Made by a program: the position numbers and the translations under genes. Positions 59,144-64,000 of a stretch of 64,000 bases of DNA are shown piece after piece. Below the pieces are notes generated by a model, which saw only the letters and a program-made list of their open reading frames with translations, was not told the DNA's origin and ran no database searches. This stretch comes from a virus: positions 62,001 to 126,000 of the IMG/VR virus record IMGVR_UViG_3300030419_007131, one strand, 5' to 3'. Within the stretch, counting starts at the first letter, position 1, and each line of letters opens with the position of its first letter.

Positions 59144-60409
59144 TTAAAACTCTAGGACAGCATCCCCGTCTACAGGAGGCGCCGACACGCCTCCACACGC
59201 TTCCAGTACCGAATCGGCAAACTGTTTGTACATCTTCTCGGGAGTAAATTTATCGAGCACATGCTTTTGAAGTGCCTGCGCTTCGTTTCGGTAATGGCCC
59301 TGCTTATCAATTGCTTCACGCAAAGCGCGCTTATAAGAAGCCTCCTTAGGATAAGCCCACTGGGAGCCCTCCACGAGCATTTGCGGCACGCGGGCATATG
59401 GCTGAATCTCAGCCAGTTCGTAGTCAACCTTAATAACCCTAGGAACATCCTTGCCCTTCTTGTTGGGCTTGCAAATAAAGTCCATCTGGCCGCTCCATGT
59501 TACAGTAAGAAGAGGGAGACCATTACAGGCTGCCTCGAAGAGGGGGAGACCCCAGCCTTCTCCATGGCCGATGTTCACTAAGGCCTGCATTGTGGGGTGC
59601 AAATATAACCACGATAGATGATTCGGAGTCAGTTCCCCGTGCAAAAAATACACCTTACACTTACGATCGGGAATATCTAAACTATTCAGCACATGGTTGA
59701 TGCGATGTGTAGTAAATTCTCGATCCATAATGCTATCTGCGGCAGTATTTGTCTTCAGTACTAAGCCGACATCTTCATCATCCTTAAATGTTTCCACAAA
59801 CCATTTAAGAGTGTTTTCTACGTTTTTTCTGGGCGCCCATTGAGACATTACTAAAAAGTTTTTAGAGGTTGTAAACTCAACATCCAGTGGCTCAGGAGGC
59901 ACGACTCCTCGAACGCAGTAGTTCACTACGTCGATAGGGACCTTTACGCTCCAGTCATCAAGAACTTCTCCGGTCTCTTCATTCGTCGCCTGATAAACGG
60001 TATTTTCAAATACTGACTTGGCATGATTAGAGACGACAATGACCCGCTCCATTGTCTCGTTCACTTTTCCGATCCACTCCGGGGCAACTTTCGTCGTTTC
60101 TATCCCGGCGGTGTACCCAATATTTACGGGGGTGATTCGTTCGAACTGATTCGGGACTGTAATTTGGAGCGATGCGTCAAACTGGCCGCCGGCTTGCATG
60201 AAGTGGTGGGTTTTTTGAAGCAGAAACTCAATCTCCGCTCTTTCGGGGGAACTCTCGGCGATGTTTTTCGTGGAGCCCCATGAAGTATTAATGACATAAA
60301 CATCAAACAAATCCCGATGAGACTGCATCGCTCTAAGAGCGAAGCGTGACTGTTCGCCATAGCCAGATCGAGAGAGAAGGGGCCCTCTCATTAAAAGTTT
60401 TTTCTGCAT
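59144..60409 (-). CDS. Glycosyltransferase family 4 (copy 1)
   Basis: This 421-residue GT-B enzyme is of the GT4 type. The N-terminal RGPLLSRSGYGEQSRFALRA contains the substrate-side glycine loop, and the C-terminal donor domain contains FLVMSQWAPRKNVENTLKWF, VYFLHGELTPNHLSWLYLHP and ALVNIGHGEGWGLPLFEAAC, the canonical G-E-G-W-G-L-x-x-x-E-A block with the two glutamates of the E-x7-E motif. It is a retaining transferase using a nucleotide sugar. No signal or membrane segment is seen, so it acts in the cytoplasm. It is encoded one base from its neighbours. Sugar and acceptor are unknown. Confidence 0.88.
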   Translation of the reverse strand: MQKKLLMRGPLLSRSGYGEQSRFALRAMQSHRDLFDVYVINTSWGSTKNIAESSPERAEIEFLLQKTHHFMQAGGQFDASLQITVPNQFERITPVNIGYTAGIETTKVAPEWIGKVNETMERVIVVSNHAKSVFENTVYQATNEETGEVLDDWSVKVPIDVVNYCVRGVVPPEPLDVEFTTSKNFLVMSQWAPRKNVENTLKWFVETFKDDEDVGLVLKTNTAADSIMDREFTTHRINHVLNSLDIPDRKCKVYFLHGELTPNHLSWLYLHPTMQALVNIGHGEGWGLPLFEAACNGLPLLTVTWSGQMDFICKPNKKGKDVPRVIKVDYELAEIQPYARVPQMLVEGSQWAYPKEASYKRALREAIDKQGHYRNEAQALQKHVLDKFTPEKMYKQFADSVLEACGGVSAPPVDGDAVLEF

Positions 60410-60410
60410 T

Positions 60411-61664
60411 TTAGAGTACCCTCATTTCATATGGTGTATATCCCGTGCGGTTATCCCATGATCCGCAATCTTCATTCAATTGCGTAAAAAGATCATCCCA
60501 AGATTGCACGAAGTCGTCAAAGTTAAACTGCTTTAAAGTCCACTCACGAGCCTTAGCTCCCAGTTCAGTGCGTTCTTCGGCTGTCATATTGTATACCTTA
60601 AGCAGCGCATTTACAAAGTCTTCCTTTGAGATTCGATCTTCATAAATATAAGGAACAGACTGAGATCCAATGATAGATTTTGAGGTCGGTTCAATACCAA
60701 CTCCAAAGCACGTTTCGCCATCCGAGATCTGGTCTTTAAGACCTCCGGTCAGTGTCACTATGATAGGCGTCCCGCAAGATAGGGACTCCAACGTAGAAAG
60801 GCCGAAGCCTTCTGCATCAGATATATTTACAGTACAGTCGGCGACGTTATAAATCCCGGCCAGGTCGCGAGAATCCACCTTTTCACGTGAGAAAAGCACC
60901 TCTCCTGAGGTGAGTCCCAGTTCGTGAATAATGGCTTCCAGGTCTTGACCATGAACATCCTTAACATCTGTGTGCATGATCAAGGTTGCCTTATCATGGC
61001 CCACTTGGTCCAAGAATTCTTTAAACCACCAAATCAAAGTACCAGACTGCTTTCGTCTTGCGTTTCTATTATTCCAGAAACAGACAAACTTATCTGTCAG
61101 GCCTTTCTGGTGACGATACTGTGCAATTTCGCCCGGAGGCATTGGCTTAAAGATGTCACCGTCCACAGCATGTGGAATATAACTGCTTGGTGTCTCGGGC
61201 GCAACTGTTTGAAGAATATCGTGAGTTAGCCGCGAGATGCAAGCCACATGATCATTTGAAAGATAAAAGGGTCGATTAAATTTAGGATGAGGATAGTTGT
61301 CCCATACGTGATAATACACCATCGGCACATGGGGTCGAATCTCATGCTCGATCTCCCAAAGCCACCCATAAAAACGAGGGTCGGTCATAAACCACAAAAT
61401 ATCAGGCTTTTGCTGATATATCATAGCTCTCACCATTTCTTGTGTACCATAGCCATCCACGGGCCAAATGATCCAGTCTTCTCCCCACTGCTCTGTATGT
61501 TGGGGGTCGTGACGGGGGTGTTTTATAGCCCCCCCAAAAGAGACAAACTGATATTTACCGGTTTTAAGCATCCCTTCGATAATATACTTTGTCTGAGTTC
61601 CAACCCCAGAGGGGGAAAGTGGATGATCTCCGATAGTAAAAATCTTAATTTTATTATTAGACAT
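60411..61664 (-). CDS. Glycosyltransferase family 4 (copy 2), first gene of the cassette
   Basis: This 417-residue GT4-type enzyme has IFTIGDHPLSPSGVGTQTKY as its N-terminal loop, MVYYHVWDNYPHPKFNRPFY mid-way, then FVCFWNNRNARRKQSGTLIW and GIYNVADCTVNISDAEGFGL followed by STLESLSCGTPIIVTLTGGL, the typical G-F-G-L-S-x-x-E-S donor-site block. It opens the leftward glycan cassette, 12 bases after the nuclease gene. Its N-terminal half is particularly rich in Trp, Tyr and His. Sugar and acceptor are unknown. The family assignment is secure. Confidence 0.88.
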   Translation of the reverse strand: MSNNKIKIFTIGDHPLSPSGVGTQTKYIIEGMLKTGKYQFVSFGGAIKHPRHDPQHTEQWGEDWIIWPVDGYGTQEMVRAMIYQQKPDILWFMTDPRFYGWLWEIEHEIRPHVPMVYYHVWDNYPHPKFNRPFYLSNDHVACISRLTHDILQTVAPETPSSYIPHAVDGDIFKPMPPGEIAQYRHQKGLTDKFVCFWNNRNARRKQSGTLIWWFKEFLDQVGHDKATLIMHTDVKDVHGQDLEAIIHELGLTSGEVLFSREKVDSRDLAGIYNVADCTVNISDAEGFGLSTLESLSCGTPIIVTLTGGLKDQISDGETCFGVGIEPTSKSIIGSQSVPYIYEDRISKEDFVNALLKVYNMTAEERTELGAKAREWTLKQFNFDDFVQSWDDLFTQLNEDCGSWDNRTGYTPYEMRVL

Positions 61665-61676
61665 TAATGTGTTCCT

Positions 61677-62456
61677 TTACGGGCAATGTTCCGTTTTATA
61701 CAATCTGCAACGATACGGCTTTAAACAACTCAAACGATTTTTAATCGTACGCCCCTGTAGAATATTATAGATTGCTTGGTATAGAAGTTTAAGAGCGTTT
61801 TCCGTTTTTTTGAGGCCGCTCGTTACCCTAAATAGTTCAACCCTGTTTTTACTGGCTGTTCTTTTAAGCAACGCGAAGTGAGTTTCTACCTTGGAAGGGT
61901 CGATTTTGTGCTTCTGGCAAAAGAAATGTTTATACAATGTTAGCTGATATGTCACAAGCTTTTCAGACTTCTTGCGAGAATCCCATCCCCACGAACACGT
62001 CTTCCAATCAAACAGGTGATAGGTGTCCCCTACTTTAATAACAGCGTCAACAAACCCTTTGAAATAAACATTAAAATTCTCAATAGGAACATACAACATT
62101 TCCTCTGAGGAAAAGACTTCATATTCTCCGAAGTATTCCTCAAGGGCCTTGTCGACCTCGGCCAGGATCTCGGGCCCCGCGGTACGCATTTGTTCTACGT
62201 TTTTGTCATTTACTTCAATATTCTTTTCTAACAATTCCTGCAGACGCTTATTGAAACCTATTTGGAATACCTCTGCCTCATCTATTTGTTCCTTGAGGAG
62301 CTTTTTTTCACAAACGTCATGAACTGCGCTGCCAAAGGCTGTGTATTCATTTCCTTCGAATGGGCTTACCTTTTCAACCCATGATTTTTGATGATAGTGT
62401 GGGCAAAAAGCCCAATCTTTAAGTTCAGAATAAGATATGTGTTCACGCTTGCTCAT
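61677..62456 (-). CDS. PD-(D/E)XK nuclease, RecB/Cas4-like
   Basis: This 259-residue protein of the RecB-like nuclease superfamily has ISYSELKDWAFCPHYHQKSW as its start (C18), YTAFGSAVHDVCEKKLL with the conserved histidine, and the catalytic core VYFKGFVDAVIKVGDTYHLF followed by DWKTCSWG (G-x-x-D, then D-x-K). VTYQLTLYKHFF supplies the Q-x-x-x-Y motif. The C-terminus is CLKPYRCRLYKTEHC, so one Cys early and three late are placed as in the iron-sulfur-bearing Cas4/AddB group, although the first of the late three is six residues, rather than three, before the second. It would act as a single-strand exonuclease in recombination. It overlaps the metallopeptidase gene by 14 bases. Confidence 0.82.
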   Translation of the reverse strand: MSKREHISYSELKDWAFCPHYHQKSWVEKVSPFEGNEYTAFGSAVHDVCEKKLLKEQIDEAEVFQIGFNKRLQELLEKNIEVNDKNVEQMRTAGPEILAEVDKALEEYFGEYEVFSSEEMLYVPIENFNVYFKGFVDAVIKVGDTYHLFDWKTCSWGWDSRKKSEKLVTYQLTLYKHFFCQKHKIDPSKVETHFALLKRTASKNRVELFRVTSGLKKTENALKLLYQAIYNILQGRTIKNRLSCLKPYRCRLYKTEHCP

Positions 62457-63069
62457 TTATTATTTCTTCAATCTTTTTGTGTAAAAGTGGGCTTATGTCT
62501 TTAACTGTTTTTGGGCTATCGAGAAAGTATTTCTCAAAACCATTTGCAAAATATTCCTGCAGCGACGTGGCACCATAAGGAGATACAAACAATCCCATGG
62601 TTAAAGACAGCAAAGTGGGATACCCGACTTCATCGGCAAGAAATTTATCAAACTTAGGATTATACTCTATTTGAGCATAAGCCTTGGGATTGATGTGGTA
62701 TCCTTCTGCTTCAAGTATGTGTTTCAGTCGCGACCTTTTGCCCCTAAATTCGTCGACCAAATCCTTGTTATAAATTTGGCCGCCTAGGCGATCCTCCAAA
62801 GAGTGGGCTGTTTCATGTATAAAGTCTTCCATCAAATCGAAATTCGTTGGCTCTTGAGAAGAGATATATATAGCTCCATTTCTATATGTGGCATTACGGC
62901 CCTGTAGTTCTTTAAAGTCGCCAATATAAACCACATCCAAATCATGCAATAGACTTTGCGGGAGAATCTCTTCTACCTCTTCGCAAAAGGCTGGTATATC
63001 CACGCTTTCTTCGGGGGTGTTAAGCACAAAAAGCGGAATATTATAAATATAATATTCGTAATGGGTCAC
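62443..63069 (-). CDS. Putative zinc metallopeptidase (HExxH)
   Basis: This 208-residue protein contains EDFIHETAHSLEDRLGG, a clear H-E-x-x-H zinc-binding motif, with the third ligand probably the glutamate of SLQEYFANGFEKYFLDSP, as in the E-Y-F-A-x-x-F block of anthrax-lethal-factor-like (ATLF) peptidases. NATYRNGAIYISSQE and IGDFKELQGR lie at the start. No signal peptide is visible, so it is a cytoplasmic or virion protein. It could process phage or host proteins. It is encoded next to the PhoH and RecB-like genes, overlapping each by a few bases. A prohead protease is unlikely as those are serine-type. The metallopeptidase call is good; the target is unknown. Confidence 0.72.
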   Translation of the reverse strand: MTHYEYYIYNIPLFVLNTPEESVDIPAFCEEVEEILPQSLLHDLDVVYIGDFKELQGRNATYRNGAIYISSQEPTNFDLMEDFIHETAHSLEDRLGGQIYNKDLVDEFRGKRSRLKHILEAEGYHINPKAYAQIEYNPKFDKFLADEVGYPTLLSLTMGLFVSPYGATSLQEYFANGFEKYFLDSPKTVKDISPLLHKKIEEIINEQA

Positions 63070-63299
63070 TGCTGGGTGCTTTCAACATCTAAAAGTGCCT
63101 GCTCATAACCGCGTAAGAAGTTTTCTTCGGCAACAGCCATCAAAAACTCCGGGAATTCTGCAGCAAATACCTGCACGGCCATGTCCACCGTCACGGCTTC
63201 CTCAGCCTCAAGTCGTTCGCCTATATAATTAACGACGAGTTCTTGTAGGCCCGTGTTGGTCTCGACAGCCTTTTCTAAATCGGGATTTTCATTTTCCAT
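63066..63299 (-). CDS. Small acidic helical protein beside PhoH (77 residues)
   Basis: No family is recognised. The protein begins MENENPDLEKAVETNTGLQE and continues LVVNYIGERLEAEEAVTVDM and AVQVFAAEFPEFLMAVAEEN, ending with FLRGYEQALLDVEST. It is acidic and wholly helical. The frame is open further upstream, but that part overlaps the PhoH gene and is arginine-rich and unlike the rest, so the ATG at 63299 is chosen, though its ribosome-binding site (GTGAGA) is weak. It lies just after the PhoH stop and overlaps the metallopeptidase start by four bases. A partner of PhoH or of the peptidase is possible from context only. Confidence 0.6.
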   Translation of the reverse strand: MENENPDLEKAVETNTGLQELVVNYIGERLEAEEAVTVDMAVQVFAAEFPEFLMAVAEENFLRGYEQALLDVESTQQ

Positions 63300-63306
63300 T
63301 ATGGTC

Positions 63307-64000
63307 TCACAAATTCTGTGCAGCGAAGGTCGCAACTTTCGATCTCTCACCCTTGTGTAGGGTGACATGAGATGCCAGCTCAAACTTCTTGAACTTTTCG
63401 ACGGCATGCGTCAACCCATTGGAGGTAGCATCGATATATACATTATCAATCTGTTCTACGTCTCCGGTCAACACAATTTTGGTTCCTTCGCCCACTCTAG
63501 TTATTATAGTCTTTAATTCGTGGCTTGTCAAGTTTTGAGCTTCATCAATGATGATAAAGGCATTTGAAATCGATCGACCACGAATATAAGTCAATGCTTC
63601 TATCTCTATTGTACCCTTTTGCATGTAAATGTCAAGGGTTACTTTATCATTTCCCATTAAAAATTGAAGATTATCCTGAATTGGCATCAACCAGGGTGTC
63701 ATTTTCTCTTCCATAGTTCCGGGGAGGAACCCAATGTCCTTTCCTAGGGGCTGTACGGGCCGTGAGACGATTACGCGGGTGTATTGTTGTGTCATCTCGT
63801 CTATGGTCTGTTCAAGGCCTGCAGCGATGGCACAGATCGTCTTACCACTACCTGCTTTTCCGATCACACTCACGATTTGAATCCCGGGATCCATTAAGGC
63901 ATCCATTAAAAACTGTTGTTCTTTGTTTCGAGGCTTAATTCCCCAAATCTTCTGACTTTTTAGTAACTGACGAATTGGCATGGCGTGGTGAACAAATCGT
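63307..64000 (-). CDS. phoH: PhoH-family ATPase, 5' end outside window
   Basis: This is a PhoH-like P-loop ATPase. VSVIGKAGSGKTICAIAAGL is Walker A, RVIVSRPVQPLGKDIGFLPG the S-R-P block, AFIIIDEAQNLTSHELKTII Walker B, and TKIVLTGDVEQID the sensor I region, ending GLTHAVEKFKKFELASHVTL. PhoH occurs widely in phages and probably acts on RNA. The start KIWGIKPRNKEQQFLMDALM matches the junction after the PIN domain in long YlaK-type PhoH proteins. The frame stays open for six codons upstream of the ATG at 63981 to the edge of the window, and that ATG has no ribosome-binding site. The gene is therefore most likely truncated, with an N-terminal PIN RNase domain possibly outside. The ATPase call is firm. 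Confidence 0.9.
   Translation of the reverse strand, partial: RFVHHAMPIRQLLKSQKIWGIKPRNKEQQFLMDALMDPGIQIVSVIGKAGSGKTICAIAAGLEQTIDEMTQQYTRVIVSRPVQPLGKDIGFLPGTMEEKMTPWLMPIQDNLQFLMGNDKVTLDIYMQKGTIEIEALTYIRGRSISNAFIIIDEAQNLTSHELKTIITRVGEGTKIVLTGDVEQIDNVYIDATSNGLTHAVEKFKKFELASHVTLHKGERSKVATFAAQNL

Noticed and set aside
63300-63407. N-terminal extension of the 77-residue protein beside PhoH
   Set aside because: The extra 36 residues overlap phoH and are arginine/serine-rich, unlike the acidic body, so they are most likely antiphase translation of phoH.
63608-63635. TTGACA-N16-TACAAT on the minus strand
   Set aside because: It lies inside the conserved coding sequence of phoH and the spacing is short. 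It could be real, but codon constraint explains it equally well.
1-64000. tRNA genes, CRISPR arrays, integrase or transposase
   Set aside because: Looked for by eye on both strands; nothing convincing. Coding density leaves almost no room. A covariance-model scan was not possible here.

Overview
The window is a 64-kb piece of a large tailed-phage genome (class Caudoviricetes, contractile-tailed and T4-related in logic). The evidence is a T4 gp6-like baseplate wedge gene next to a gp25-like gene, a gp55-like late sigma factor, a Mre11/Rad50-type recombination gene, a RuvC-like resolvase, a small primase, a PhoH ATPase and a set of very large virion-type genes. All but one of the recognised genes lie on the minus strand, packed almost without gaps. 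Many stops and starts overlap (ATGA, TAATG, TAGTG), so transcription runs from right to left. No tRNA, CRISPR array, integrase or insertion sequence was seen, and no stretch over 300 bases lacks a gene. The longest clear intergenic gap, about 65 bases at 3587-3651, holds a good sigma-70-type promoter. The host is probably Gram-negative, because the sugar genes look like heptose and O-antigen functions. An aquatic origin is only a guess.

Layout, left to right. (1) 1-6530: a 5'-truncated J-domain protein on the plus strand; a fused SbcD-SbcC (Mre11-Rad50) protein; four small tandem genes (3652-5085) whose products share a 15-residue amphipathic leader ending in I-x-E-E; a DNA primase; and a RuvC-like resolvase. 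(2) 6544-41733: a 35-kb virion block, mainly tail, baseplate and fibre. It includes a 4325-residue protein with five LamG-like domains, two proteins with lysine-rich disordered tails, baseplate gp6- and gp25-like proteins, a 1781-residue protein and a protein ending in an M15 peptidase domain. (3) 41712-43344: gp55-like sigma factor, a one-pass membrane protein, an FmdB-like zinc ribbon and two small unknown proteins. (4) 43358-61664: an 18-kb, 24-gene surface-glycan cassette. It holds nucleotide-sugar dehydratases and epimerases, split heptose kinase and nucleotidyltransferase genes, a PLP 3-dehydratase, a two-gene thiamine-diphosphate enzyme, a compact StrS aminotransferase with a GNAT acetyltransferase, UDP-GlcNAc 2-epimerase, a methyltransferase and about six glycosyltransferases. 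(5) 61677-64000: RecB/Cas4-like nuclease, HExxH metallopeptidase, a small unknown and a PhoH ATPase cut by the window edge.

How the parts may work together. The DNA genes would serve replication and recombination-dependent packaging, and the gp55-like factor would switch on the virion genes. The LamG-rich fibre and the M15 peptidase would bind and breach the cell envelope. The glycan cassette could change host surface polysaccharide, for example to exclude superinfecting phages, or decorate the virion.

The two most unusual systems are the shared leader on the four small proteins and the deoxysugar set. The leader resembles the T4 capsid-targeting peptide, with an I-x-E prohead-protease site at the same position in each protein. 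The deoxysugar set pairs a DegT-family enzyme, whose catalytic lysine is replaced by histidine as in ColD and RfbH 3-dehydratases, with separate E1-alpha and E1-beta-like thiamine-diphosphate genes. That combination suggests synthesis of an unusual, possibly branched, 3-deoxysugar.
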